Assembly (NCBI GenBank): GCA_020060215.1
Contig: JAGVAP010000128.1
Span: forward strand, 1-58,755
DNA: 58,755 bases
Origin: Deltaproteobacteria bacterium
Lineage (GTDB): Bacteria; Desulfobacterota; DSM-4660; Desulfatiglandales; HGW-15
Direction: 5' to 3'
The position numbers and the translations under genes were made by a program. The stretch's first letter is position 1. Each line of letters begins with the position of its first letter. The notes under the pieces are model-generated. The model saw only the letters and a program-made list of their open reading frames with translations. It did not search any database and was not told the DNA's origin. Shown here one piece after another: positions 46,471 through 55,365 of the stretch.

Positions 46471-46779
46471 CGCTCCCGCGTGGGAACGGACGACCGGGAC
46501 GCTCCGGCGTCCATTCGGGGGGATCTGTCATGTAGGCCCACCAAAATCCTCTGGCAAAAACCTCCAAATGAAAGTATACAACCGGCATTCATCGTAAAAC
46601 CGGCAACTCCAAGCCAAACAGAAGAAACCGTCCCATCGACATACCGGAAAACTCAAGCTGATTTCACCCCCCGCTTCGCTGGAGACGCGGAGATCGCAGA
46701 GGGTTCTTAAAGGGTCCTCCTGGATCGCCTTTCCCGCGCTCCCGCGTGGGAACGGACGACCGGGACGCTCCGGCGTCCT
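46471..46779. repeat. Intergenic repeat, family 4, two copies
   Basis: Direct copies of CGCTCCCGCGTGGGAACGGA plus CGACCGGGACGCTCCGGCGT at 46471-46512 and 46738-46779. A shorter relative with CGCTCCAGCGTGGGAACGC is near 44250. Confidence 0.75.
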
Positions 46780-46907
46780 ACCTGGAGGCGCGATCGGCTA
46801 AGGCTCGGCTCTAGCATTAGGCTACCTGGGACACCAGATGACCCAGGTCGTCTTCTATCCTGCTGTTCACCTCGTTTCAGCTTCATCCTTCGGTCAGGAG
46901 GGCGCTC

Positions 46908-47924
46908 GTGGGAGACTTTCTGATCCAGGAACGCTTCGCATGGTTCGACGTCCAGGTGCGGCAGGGGAAATACCCCAATGCCACCGCCCTCGCCGAACAG
47001 TTCGAGACCTCCCGCAAGACGGCCCAGCGAACCATCGAGTTCCTGCGGGACCGGTTGCTCGCGCCGCTCGCCTACGACCCTGTGCAGAAGGGGTATTACT
47101 ACACGGAGGATAGCTTCGATCTCCCCCGGCTCAAGGCCACACAGGAGGAGATGCTGTCCCTCCTGCTCGCAAGGAGGCTCCTCAGCAGGAGCGCGGGCGG
47201 AGTCATCAGCGAACAGATGCGGCGGATGACCCGCAAGCTCTTCCAGTCCGCGGGCGGCGCCATGGAGATCAAGGCAGCGGACATCGACGAGGCCTTCTCC
47301 GCCGCCTGGCACGGCCATGCGCCCGCTGAGCCGCAGGTTTTCGAGCGGGTGGTCAACAGCCTCCTGAACCGCCGCGTCCTCCGGTTTGCCTATCTCTCTC
47401 CGGGCACCAACGAGCGGACGACGAGAGAGGCCGAACCTCACCACCTTCAGCACTACATGGCCAACTGGGTGCTCGTGGCCTTTTGCCGTAACCGTTGCGC
47501 CTGGCGGAAGTTCTTCCTCTCCCGGATGGGGAGCATCGAAGTCCTCGAGGAGGTCTTTGCGAGAAGACCCAGCGAGGAGTGGTGGCCGCTCCTGGAAGAC
47601 AGCTTCGGGATCTTTCAGGGACCCAGAACCGTCCAGGTGACGCTGCGTTTCACCCCTTTCCGCGCCCGGTGGATCAGGGAGCAGCACTGGCACCCGGAAC
47701 AGGAAATGAGGATGCTCCCCGACGCCGGCCTGGACCTCTCCTTCCCGGTGGCCGACTTCCGCGAAGTCAAGATGAAGATCCTGCAGTTCGGGGCGGACGT
47801 GAAGGTCCTGGCGCCGAAAGAGCTGGCGGAGGAGGTGGGGGAGGAGATCGGGAGGATGGGGAGGGTGTATGGCGAAGAAAGAGTCTCACGCAAAGTCGCA
47901 AGGGCGCGAAGAGTATCCGAATAG
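46908..47924 (+). CDS. WYL-domain transcriptional regulator
   Basis: The 338-residue protein has an N-terminal winged helix-turn-helix (YPNATALAEQFETSRKTAQRTIEFLRDRL). A WYL domain at about residues 145-225 (LRFAYLSPGTNERTTREAEPHHLQHYMANWVLVAFCRNRCAWRKFFLSRM) and a C-terminal WCX-type extension follow. WYL regulators sense nucleic-acid or nucleotide ligands and often control CRISPR-Cas operons. It lies 120 bp upstream of cas3 on the same strand, so it is a likely local regulator. GTG start after GGAGGG. The protein tail partly overlaps the degraded repeat region. Confidence 0.88.
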   Translation: MGDFLIQERFAWFDVQVRQGKYPNATALAEQFETSRKTAQRTIEFLRDRLLAPLAYDPVQKGYYYTEDSFDLPRLKATQEEMLSLLLARRLLSRSAGGVISEQMRRMTRKLFQSAGGAMEIKAADIDEAFSAAWHGHAPAEPQVFERVVNSLLNRRVLRFAYLSPGTNERTTREAEPHHLQHYMANWVLVAFCRNRCAWRKFFLSRMGSIEVLEEVFARRPSEEWWPLLEDSFGIFQGPRTVQVTLRFTPFRARWIREQHWHPEQEMRMLPDAGLDLSFPVADFREVKMKILQFGADVKVLAPKELAEEVGEEIGRMGRVYGEERVSRKVARARRVSE

Positions 47925-47942
47925 CGCGAGGACGCTGGTCTC

Positions 47943-48014
47943 CTCCCTTTCGCGAAGAGAGGCGCCGTCGTCCAGAGCCGGACTATTGCGGCCGGACGGC
48001 CGGGAGGGATTCTG
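47943..48014. repeat. Intergenic repeat, family 3, copy 2
   Basis: Same ~72-bp element as at 46391-46462, same orientation, ending 30 bp before the cas3 start codon. It therefore lies in the probable cas promoter region. Confidence 0.8.
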
Positions 48015-48044
48015 AAAAGGTCGCTCACAGTTGAGGTTAAGGAG

Positions 48045-50342
48045 ATGAAGGAATGTAAACACTACGCGCACAGCCTGCCCGGAAGGCCGGAATCGGAGTG
48101 GCAATGCTTGGAAGACCATTTGAGGAATGTGGCTCAAACGGCCAAGTCATTTGCAGAGAAGTTTGGGGCAGGGGATTGGGGGTATCTGACTGGCCTGTGG
48201 CATGACCTAGGAAAGTACCAGAGAGAGTTCCTGGAAAAGCTGGTCTTGGCAAATAATCCCGAAGCCCACATCGAAAACGCCCCTGGCCGGGTTGACCATT
48301 CAACGGTGGGTGCTTGGCTGGGTTTCAAGGAGTTTGGCGCAACGCTCTTTGGCTTGGTCCTTGCCTACCAGATCGCTGGCCACCACGCTGGACTTCCGGA
48401 CTGGATGCACGAAATCGGAGCTGGCGGCGCGCTCTCTAATAGATTGTTTGAGTGCAAGCCAACAGAACAACTGCTCAAGTGCATCCCGGACGTCATCAAA
48501 AACCAGCCTCGACCTAAGCTCTCGCTTCCTGGCGGCAAGCCTCTCAAAGACGAGCACCTAAATCTATGGATTCGTATGCTCTATTCATGTCTGGTGGATG
48601 CTGATTTTTTGGACACGGAAATTTTCATGGAGCGTGAAAAGGCTGCTGAGCGCGGGCGATATCCCACGCTGGCAGTGCTGAAGGAGCGTTTCGACTCCTG
48701 GATGAGCAAGAAAGAGGTTGAAACCCCTGCCACACCAATGAATCTACAGCGCAGAAGTATTCTCGGGATATGCCGGAAGAAGGCTGAATTGCCTCCCGGG
48801 TTCTTCTCGCTCACTGTTCCGACGGGCGGAGGAAAAACTTTATCTTCAATGGCTTTTGCCCTGGAGCATGCCCTTTATCATAGTAAACAGCGCATCATCA
48901 TGGCCATCCCGTACACCAGTATCATTGAACAGGCTGCCAAGGTCTATAAGTATGGAACAGACGATGATGAGACCATAGAGAAAATCAAGGAAAACGGTCA
49001 ATGGCTTTTCGGCGAAGAAACGGTGCTTGAGCATCACAGCAATCTTGACCCAGAGCAGGAAACTCGAAAGAGCCGGCTGGCAGCCGAGAACTGGGATGCA
49101 CCTATCATCGTTACAACGAATGTTCAGTTTTTCGAGTCTCTCTTTGCCAGCCGAGCCTCTACCTGCCGCAAGCTGCACAATTTGGCAGATAGTATCGTGA
49201 TCTTGGATGAGGCACAGATGCTCCCACCTGAATACCTCAAGCCCATTCTCTCAGCGCTCCGCGGGCTTGTGCTGCATTTCGGGGTAACGGTTGTTCTCTG
49301 CACAGCCACCCAGCCGGCCTTCAGGGGGAAAATCGGATCAGGGCCTGCTCAATTTGAAGGTATAGGCGATGTGGTTGAGATAATTGATGAACCTATAGCA
49401 CCGTCTGATGCCTTTCACAGGGTGGAGTTGTCGATCCCCGCCGTTGGGTCCCCTAGGTCCAGCTGGGAGGAACTGGCCGTTGCGCTAAAGAAGCATGAGC
49501 AGGTTCTTTGTATCGTTAACTCCCGCAAAGACTGTCGTGAGCTGCATGCGCTGATGCCTGAAGGCACGATTCATCTATCCGGCTTCATGTGCGCGGAAGA
49601 ACGGAGCGCGCTCATTTCGAGGATCAAGCACAGGCAGCGGAATGGCGATCCGGTTCGCGTGGTCAGCACGCAACTGGTGGAGGCTGGGGTTGACCTCGAC
49701 TTCCCAGTGGTATTTCGCGCAACAGCCGGTCTTGATTCCCTTGCTCAAGCAGCGGGCCGCTGCAACCGTGAAGGGAGGCTGAACGCGCTGGGGCAGATGG
49801 GTGAAGTGGTGGTTTTCGAACCTCCGCATGCAGCTCCGGTGGGCCTGTTACGTAAGGGTCAGGACGCCGGCCGGGAAATCTTGCGCACAAGAGAGGTAAA
49901 GGTGCTCACGCCAGACCTCTTTGAGGACTATTTCAGGCTATTCTACAGCAGGGTAAACGACTTCGATCGGACACAGTTCCACGATCACTTGGTCGTGGAC
50001 GCGCGGGAATTTCATTTTCAGTTTCGAACTTTCGCACAAACGTTTCACCTGATAGATGGGCTTGAACAGGTCGGGGTCGTCATATGGTTCAATGGGCAGC
50101 ACGTGGAAAGCCAGAAATTGATTGAACTGCTTAGAGCGAGGGGACCTGACCGGTGGATCATGAGAAAGCTTCAGCGCTTCATCGTCAATGTGCCCAAAAG
50201 ATGCCATGATCAACTTGAACGAGAGGGGCTGATAGAGAGCATTCATGGGTACAGTGTCCAGGCATGCCCGGGTCTCTACCGGCCAGGTCTCGGGCTTCTT
50301 TGTGATGAAGTTCAGTGGGATCCGGAAGTCCTTATCCAGTGA
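48045..50342 (+). CDS. cas3: CRISPR-associated helicase/nuclease Cas3 (type I-C)
   Basis: The 765-residue protein joins an N-terminal HD nuclease domain to an SF2 helicase. HD residues include H25 and the H53-D54 pair in LWHDLGKYQ, followed by DHSTVGAWLG. Helicase motifs are Walker A PTGGGKT (K264), the DEAQ form of motif II (from D388) and GRCNREGR. It unwinds and degrades target DNA once Cascade has bound. cas5 starts 28 bp downstream. Base composition is clearly lower in GC than in genes before 46 kb. Confidence 0.95.
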   Translation: MKECKHYAHSLPGRPESEWQCLEDHLRNVAQTAKSFAEKFGAGDWGYLTGLWHDLGKYQREFLEKLVLANNPEAHIENAPGRVDHSTVGAWLGFKEFGATLFGLVLAYQIAGHHAGLPDWMHEIGAGGALSNRLFECKPTEQLLKCIPDVIKNQPRPKLSLPGGKPLKDEHLNLWIRMLYSCLVDADFLDTEIFMEREKAAERGRYPTLAVLKERFDSWMSKKEVETPATPMNLQRRSILGICRKKAELPPGFFSLTVPTGGGKTLSSMAFALEHALYHSKQRIIMAIPYTSIIEQAAKVYKYGTDDDETIEKIKENGQWLFGEETVLEHHSNLDPEQETRKSRLAAENWDAPIIVTTNVQFFESLFASRASTCRKLHNLADSIVILDEAQMLPPEYLKPILSALRGLVLHFGVTVVLCTATQPAFRGKIGSGPAQFEGIGDVVEIIDEPIAPSDAFHRVELSIPAVGSPRSSWEELAVALKKHEQVLCIVNSRKDCRELHALMPEGTIHLSGFMCAEERSALISRIKHRQRNGDPVRVVSTQLVEAGVDLDFPVVFRATAGLDSLAQAAGRCNREGRLNALGQMGEVVVFEPPHAAPVGLLRKGQDAGREILRTREVKVLTPDLFEDYFRLFYSRVNDFDRTQFHDHLVVDAREFHFQFRTFAQTFHLIDGLEQVGVVIWFNGQHVESQKLIELLRARGPDRWIMRKLQRFIVNVPKRCHDQLEREGLIESIHGYSVQACPGLYRPGLGLLCDEVQWDPEVLIQ

Positions 50343-50369
50343 ACATCCGAGCAGAAAGGAGGTAAGACA

Positions 50370-51095
50370 TTGGCTCAGGAATTCTTTAACAATGAGTTTT
50401 GCCTGGAAGTCTGGGGCGATTATGCCTGTTTCACTCGCCCGGAAATGAAAGTGGAACGGGTGAGCTATGAGGTAATCACCCCTTCTGCTGCCCGCGCGAT
50501 TTTCGAGGCCATATTCTGGAAGCCTGCGGTGCGCTGGCTGGTGAAGAAGATCGAGGTGCTTGCCCCTGTCCGCTGGATCTCCGTTCGGCGTAACGAGGTT
50601 GGTTGTGTGATGACTCCGCGTAGCAATGGTATCTACGTTGAGGGTCATCGCCAGCAAAGGGCAGGGCTCTTTCTCAGGGACGTGCGCTATCGACTTCACG
50701 CTGAGATGGACTTTATCCCGCCACGCCTGCGCGGCAAAACCTATAACCGTGTGCCGGAATGGCTTGAGGATGAGTGGGAGCGGAAGGAACTGCGTAAAGA
50801 CGAAAACCCAGGGAAGTACAATGGGATTTTTGAACGCCGGGCACGAAAAGGGCAATGCTTCCACAGACCATACCTGGGGTGTCGTGAGTTCAGTTGTCAT
50901 TTCCGGTTGATTGAAAGCCCTGACCGAGAAACGGCGCAGTTTCCACCCATTCCCGAGTCTCGAGATCTGGGTTTTATGCTCTATGACATCGACTTCTCAG
51001 CCCCGGACAGCCCGCAGCCAGCCTTTTTTCGAGCTAGAATGGAGAAAGGCATTGTCAATGTGCCGGACTGGGGAAGTGAGGAGGTGAGAAGATGA
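50370..51095 (+). CDS. cas5c: CRISPR-associated protein Cas5 (type I-C, Cas5d)
   Basis: The 241-residue protein is the I-C Cas5. The N-terminal FCLEVWGDYACFTRPEMKVERVSYEVITPSAARAIFEAIFW is diagnostic. In type I-C, Cas5 replaces Cas6 as the pre-crRNA endonuclease and stays bound to the crRNA 5' handle. The TTG start follows AAAGGAGG. Its stop overlaps the ATG of cas8c by 4 bp. Confidence 0.95.
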   Translation: MAQEFFNNEFCLEVWGDYACFTRPEMKVERVSYEVITPSAARAIFEAIFWKPAVRWLVKKIEVLAPVRWISVRRNEVGCVMTPRSNGIYVEGHRQQRAGLFLRDVRYRLHAEMDFIPPRLRGKTYNRVPEWLEDEWERKELRKDENPGKYNGIFERRARKGQCFHRPYLGCREFSCHFRLIESPDRETAQFPPIPESRDLGFMLYDIDFSAPDSPQPAFFRARMEKGIVNVPDWGSEEVRR

Positions 51096-52813
51096 TCCTG
51101 CAAGCATTGCATGAGTATCATCAGCGAAAAGTAGACGATGGCATTATCGCGCCTGTTAACTTCACACAAAGGAAAATTGATTTTCTTGTAGTTTTAGATC
51201 AGAACGGTAGGTTCAATTCTCTTGACTGCCTTCAGGAGAGAAAAGGCAAGCGACTTCTAGGTAAGGCTTTCTTCGTCCCAGCAATCGGAAAACAGGCGGA
51301 GAAGCACGATAACTCATGCAAAGATGCCAACTTACTATGGGATAAATCTGAATTTGTACTGGGGGTTGGCAAAAAGGGTGCTGCGAAGATTGAAAGCTTC
51401 ATTGCCACCATAGCGAAATACTTCCCAATACCTCCTGCGGACATCCAGGCTGTCCTAAATTTCCTAAAATTCGGAAAGCATGATCTAGCAAGTTTTTCGG
51501 CCATACTTGACCATACTGACCATGGCGAACTGATACGGAGTGGATCGCCCTTGCTTTCCTTCAAAATGGTGGGGAAACCATTTCCAGTATTCTGTGAGTC
51601 GTTTGTCAAGACGGCTATCGAGCAATACTGTGACGAAGTCGAAACGTATGGTCCCTGTCTCGTCACTGGGGGACAACATGTCCCGATCGAAATGACTCAT
51701 CCTGTGGTTAAGGGGGTTTTGGGTGCACAGATTTCAGGCGCAAACCTTGTTTCCTTCAACCAAGCATCATTTCTGTCCCATAGGTGGAAGCAAAGCCATA
51801 ACTCCCCTGTCGGAAAGCATGCGGCTGCAGCATACGCCAAGTCACTTAATTACTTGGTGGGGTCAGAACTGAATCGGATAAGAGTCGGCGATGCAACAAC
51901 GGTTTTCTGGTCACAGATGAATGCGTTGCCAGAATTCTACAATTTAGAACAGGACTTCTCCTGGTTTTTCGCCGATCCTCCCAAAGACAATCCAGAGCGA
52001 GGGGTTCGTGCTGTCAAGTCCCTGTATGATGCGGTCCATACAGGAAGGATACCCATGGACGAAGGGCAACGTTTTTATGTGCTTGGCCTGGCACCGAACG
52101 CGGCGCGAATTGCAGTGAGGTTCTGGAGAACTGGAACTGTCGGCGAATTTGCTGAAAGAATCAAGCGCCATTTTGATGAGGTTGAAATTGTGCGTGGTCC
52201 CCAGGACCCAACCTATCTGACCCTCAATCAGATCCTACGGTCAACGGCCTTCGAATACAAAATGGACAATGTCCCGCCTAACCTCGCTGGCGCAGTGGTG
52301 GGATGTGTTCTCGATGGAACACCGTATCCGATAACCCTGGCCCATCAGTGTATTCGGAGAATCCGGGCAGAAAGACGTGTCACCCGTGCCCGAGCGGCTA
52401 TTTTGAAGGCGTACATCAACAGGCTAAGTCTCTATGAAGAACCTCTTAGAAAGGAGGAAATCACCGTGTCCCTTGACCGCACCAACACATCGCCAGGTTA
52501 TCGTTTGGGAAGGCTCTTCGCCATGCTTGAAAAAATCCAGGAGGAGGCCAATCCCGGCATCAATGCAACAATACGCGATCGGTTTTATGGCGCTGCCTCC
52601 ACCAGCCCGGTCGCGGTATTCCCCCAACTTCTCAAGCTCAAGAACCACCACCTTTCAAAGCTCGATAACCCAGGTCGCAAGGTAAACCTGGAGAAGGAGA
52701 TTAGGGAAATCTTCTGCGGGGTGAATGATTTCCCGGCGCATTTTTCAATGGAAGAGCAGGCCCGATTTGCAATCGGCTACTATCATCAGCGGCAGTCATT
52801 CTTTTCGAAATAA
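51092..52813 (+). CDS. cas8c: CRISPR-associated large subunit Cas8c (Csd1)
   Basis: The 573-residue protein is the Csd1 subunit, of usual length. It begins MILQALHEYHQRKVDDG and contains the family segments GFTFFVP-like RLLGKAFFVPAIGK, LPEFYNLEQDFSWFF and MDEGQRFYVLGLAPNAARIAVRFW. In Cascade it recognises the PAM and recruits Cas3. It overlaps cas5 by 4 bp, so translation is coupled. Confidence 0.94.
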   Translation: MILQALHEYHQRKVDDGIIAPVNFTQRKIDFLVVLDQNGRFNSLDCLQERKGKRLLGKAFFVPAIGKQAEKHDNSCKDANLLWDKSEFVLGVGKKGAAKIESFIATIAKYFPIPPADIQAVLNFLKFGKHDLASFSAILDHTDHGELIRSGSPLLSFKMVGKPFPVFCESFVKTAIEQYCDEVETYGPCLVTGGQHVPIEMTHPVVKGVLGAQISGANLVSFNQASFLSHRWKQSHNSPVGKHAAAAYAKSLNYLVGSELNRIRVGDATTVFWSQMNALPEFYNLEQDFSWFFADPPKDNPERGVRAVKSLYDAVHTGRIPMDEGQRFYVLGLAPNAARIAVRFWRTGTVGEFAERIKRHFDEVEIVRGPQDPTYLTLNQILRSTAFEYKMDNVPPNLAGAVVGCVLDGTPYPITLAHQCIRRIRAERRVTRARAAILKAYINRLSLYEEPLRKEEITVSLDRTNTSPGYRLGRLFAMLEKIQEEANPGINATIRDRFYGAASTSPVAVFPQLLKLKNHHLSKLDNPGRKVNLEKEIREIFCGVNDFPAHFSMEEQARFAIGYYHQRQSFFSK

Positions 52814-52860
52814 ACACCAGAGCCCCTGTCACAATTACACAATTGAGAAAGGAGAACACA

Positions 52861-53784
52861 ATGGGTGATCCTATAAAGAATCGATATGATTTCGTGCTTT
52901 TGTTTGATGTCAAAGACGGAAATCCTAATGGGGACCCCGATGCCGGGAACCTCCCCCGGATAGATGCTGAAACCGGCATGGGCTTAGTTACGGATGTCTG
53001 CTTGAAACGCAAGGTTAGAAATTATGTGGAGATTGTCAAAGGCGGAGAAGGGGTGTTTCGGATATTTGTGAAAGAGAGGGAGATCTTGAACAAGAAGATC
53101 CGTGAATCCTATGAGGCACTGAAAATCGATTTGAACGAAGCCCCTGCCAATAAGAAAGACGGTGACAAGAGAAAGAAAAAGGGTGAAGCGCAAGGCCATG
53201 AAGTTGACAAGGGACGGGAATACATGTGCAAGAGCTATTTTGACATCCGAACCTTCGGGGCAGTTATGAGCACTGGAGCGAACGCAGGGCAAGTGCGAGG
53301 CCCCGTCCAAATGACTTTCGCACGATCTGTCGAACCGATAGTATCTCTTGAGCATTCTATCACTGTCTGTGCAGCGAGGATGGAAGAGAAATCTGTGGAA
53401 GAGCAAATCGGAATACAGGGGCGCAAGTATACAGTCCCCTATGGTTTATATCGTGCTCACGGGTTTGTGTCACCCCATCTGGCTGCCCAAACGGGATTCA
53501 ACCAGGATGATTTGAACCTTTTCTGGAATGCGCTACTTGGGATGTTTGACCATGACCGGTCGGCAGCACGCGGGCTTATGAGCACGCGGCGTCTCGTGGT
53601 CTTTAGACATGAAACCGCTCTTGGCCAGAGGCCGGCCAACCAGCTCTTCGAGCGTGTGACTTGGAGGCGCAATACCAGCGGCCCTGCCCGGGATTTCTCC
53701 GACTATGAAATACAATTGGACGGGCAAACGATAACATCGACTATGAGAGAGATAGATGTCGAAAATGGTTGGGCAGCTCACTGA
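52861..53784 (+). CDS. cas7c: CRISPR-associated backbone protein Cas7 (Csd2)
   Basis: The 307-residue protein is the Csd2 backbone subunit (NRYDFVLLFDVKDGNPNGDPDAGNLPRIDAETGMGLVTDVCLKRKVRNYV). A Lys-rich loop (NKKDGDKRKKKGEAQGHEVDKG) makes it a little longer than many homologues. Copies line the crRNA spacer. AAAGGAGAAC precedes the ATG at 52861. The next cas gene does not follow directly: a four-helix-bundle gene is interposed. Confidence 0.95.
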   Translation: MGDPIKNRYDFVLLFDVKDGNPNGDPDAGNLPRIDAETGMGLVTDVCLKRKVRNYVEIVKGGEGVFRIFVKEREILNKKIRESYEALKIDLNEAPANKKDGDKRKKKGEAQGHEVDKGREYMCKSYFDIRTFGAVMSTGANAGQVRGPVQMTFARSVEPIVSLEHSITVCAARMEEKSVEEQIGIQGRKYTVPYGLYRAHGFVSPHLAAQTGFNQDDLNLFWNALLGMFDHDRSAARGLMSTRRLVVFRHETALGQRPANQLFERVTWRRNTSGPARDFSDYEIQLDGQTITSTMREIDVENGWAAH

Positions 53785-53880
53785 AAAGAGATTCGGTGTA
53801 AAAGAGGTAAAACCTCCGTTTGCCGACTGCTTGCTCAACTGGGATTGACAGCGGAAAAATCCTTCGAGGAGGTGCATGCC

Positions 53881-54378
53881 ATGAAATACTCCCGCTTTGA
53901 AGAACTTCCTGTTTGGCAGAAGGCCATTTGTCTGGCTGAGAATACCTATGACATCACGGAAGCAAAGGGTTGGCCCGGGAGCCGGAGTCTCCGAGATCAG
54001 TTGGAGAGGGCAGCGCTTTCCGTTTCCAACAACATCGCTGAGGGGTTCGAAAGAGGCACAACAAACGAGCTTCTTTCTTTTCTCTACATTGCGCGCGGCT
54101 CCGCCGGCGAAGTCCGATCCATGCTCTGTCTTCTTGAGCGCCGCCCAAGGTTTAGAAATCTCAAATCTCAGATTTCAAATTTGAAATCGCTCGCGGAAAT
54201 GTGTTCTCGCCAACTTCGGGGCTGGGCCGAGCATCTGCAGAATTCAGAAATAAGGGGCCAGCGACACCTGAACGAGAAAACCCGCGCTGGTTATCGATCG
54301 AGAAAAGAGGCGAAGGAATTCGAGGAGGAGCTTCGAGGTAAATTGACACCCGACCATCCGTTGCGCAAAGGTAAATGA
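53881..54378 (+). CDS. Four-helix-bundle protein (S23/IVP, TIGR02436-like)
   Basis: The 165-residue protein matches the 23S rRNA intervening-sequence type four-helix-bundle family: FEELPVWQKAICLAENTYDITEAKGWPGSRSLRDQLERAALSVSNNIAEGFERGTTNELLSFLYIARGSAGEVRSML. The tail QLRGWAEHLQNSEIRGQRHLNEKTRAGY is also typical. An internal palindrome-rich stretch (54153-54187) encodes NLKSQISNLKS. The family includes the Avd proteins of diversity-generating retroelements, but no reverse transcriptase is near. AGGAGGTG precedes the ATG. It sits between cas7 and cas4, not a normal part of the I-C operon. Confidence 0.88.
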   Translation: MKYSRFEELPVWQKAICLAENTYDITEAKGWPGSRSLRDQLERAALSVSNNIAEGFERGTTNELLSFLYIARGSAGEVRSMLCLLERRPRFRNLKSQISNLKSLAEMCSRQLRGWAEHLQNSEIRGQRHLNEKTRAGYRSRKEAKEFEEELRGKLTPDHPLRKGK

Positions 54379-54733
54379 CGATGCTGAGAAGTTCCCGGGA
54401 ATTGAATGCCTGGAGCGGAACGCTCGACCAAAGACGGTAAGCACTGAGAATTACCTGCAGAGCCCGGGGAAAAAGCGAAAGAAGTTGAAAGTAAAAGGAT
54501 CTTATGAAACCACCTACCAGAAGAATAGGTCTTATACGACCTATAGACCCTATATTGAAGAACAGAACCCTGGGACCGCGGCCAAGACCATTCTCTGCCT
54601 TGTTCACCAGACCAACTATCTTCTCGACCAGCAGTTGAGAACCCTCGAAAGAGGGTTCTTGGAGGAAGGCGGCTCTACCGAGAAGCTTTACCGTGCGCGG
54701 GTTGAGGCGCGAAGCAAGGGCAGGGAGCCATGA
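54347..54733 (+). pseudogene. C-terminal remnant of a second four-helix-bundle (suffix-domain) gene
   Basis: The segment encoding YIEEQNPGTAAKTILCLVHQTNYLLDQQLRTLERGFLEEGGSTEKLYRAR matches the end of four-helix-bundle suffix-domain proteins. The frame is open from 54347, but there is no ATG and no recognisable N-terminal part; the best start is a TTG at 54485, giving 82 residues. Its stop overlaps the cas4 ATG by 4 bp, so it may still be translated and couple to cas4. Confidence 0.6.
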
Positions 54734-55365
54734 GCTACACCGAAGATGACCTGGTCCCACTTTCCGCACTTCAGCACTTTGTGTTCTGCGAAAGGCAGTG
54801 CGCCTTGATTCACGTGGAGCAGGCGTGGACCGAGAACCGCCTTACTGCCGAGGGCAGGCTTCTCCACGAGCGGGTGCACGAGCAGCAAGGGGAGAGCAGG
54901 GCGGGCGTGCGCATCGAACGGGGGCTGCCCCTGCGATCCCTGAGACTTGGACTGGTTGGGGTGGCGGACGTGGTTGAATTCCGCCCCCAGCAGCCTGCAG
55001 GGGCGTGGCGGCCGTTTCCAGTGGAATACAAACGGGGTAAGCCCAAACCCGACCGGTCGGACGAGGTGCAGTTATGTGCACAGGCAATGTGCCTGGAAGA
55101 GATGCTGGAGGTCCAGGTCCCCTCTGGCGCTGTGTTCTACGGGAAAACCCGAAGGCGCCACGATGTGGTCTTTGATGAAGCCATAAGGAAAGAGACCGAG
55201 CGGATCGCCGGGGAAGTGCACGCCCTCTTGGCGCAGGGAAACACGCCCAAACCTGTCTTTCAGAAGAAATGCGGGCAGTGTTCCCTTTTATCCCTTTGTC
55301 TTCCGAAGACGGTCCAGAAGAGGCGTTCCATAGAACACTATCTATCAGGGGCGATTACCGCGTGA
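54730..55365 (+). CDS. cas4: CRISPR-associated exonuclease Cas4
   Basis: The 211-residue protein has the four cluster-binding Cys (FVFCERQC near the N-terminus and CGQCSLLSLC near the end) and a RecB-like core with GVADVVEF and PVEYKRGKPKPDRSDEVQLCAQAMCLEE. It trims protospacers and selects PAM with Cas1-Cas2 during spacer uptake. The ATG overlaps the stop of the four-helix-bundle remnant, and its own stop overlaps the cas1 GTG (GTGA). Confidence 0.95.
   Translation: MSYTEDDLVPLSALQHFVFCERQCALIHVEQAWTENRLTAEGRLLHERVHEQQGESRAGVRIERGLPLRSLRLGLVGVADVVEFRPQQPAGAWRPFPVEYKRGKPKPDRSDEVQLCAQAMCLEEMLEVQVPSGAVFYGKTRRRHDVVFDEAIRKETERIAGEVHALLAQGNTPKPVFQKKCGQCSLLSLCLPKTVQKRRSIEHYLSGAITA

Larger units (their letters stand above)
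46189..46907. other. Long repeat-rich intergenic region
   Basis: The 719 bp hold a run of degenerate CATGGCGCAT-type words near 46320-46380, one copy of family-3 repeat (46391-46462), and two copies of family-4 repeat (46471-46512 and 46738-46779, CGCTCCCGCGTGGGAACGGA). I see no gene. Confidence 0.65.

Noticed and set aside
53804..53816. Small hairpin GAGGTAAAACCTC after cas7
   Set aside because: Only 5 bp of stem and no U-run; too weak to call a terminator.
53881..54378. Possible diversity-generating retroelement Avd protein
   Set aside because: The fold family fits, but no reverse transcriptase, template repeat or variable repeat is nearby.
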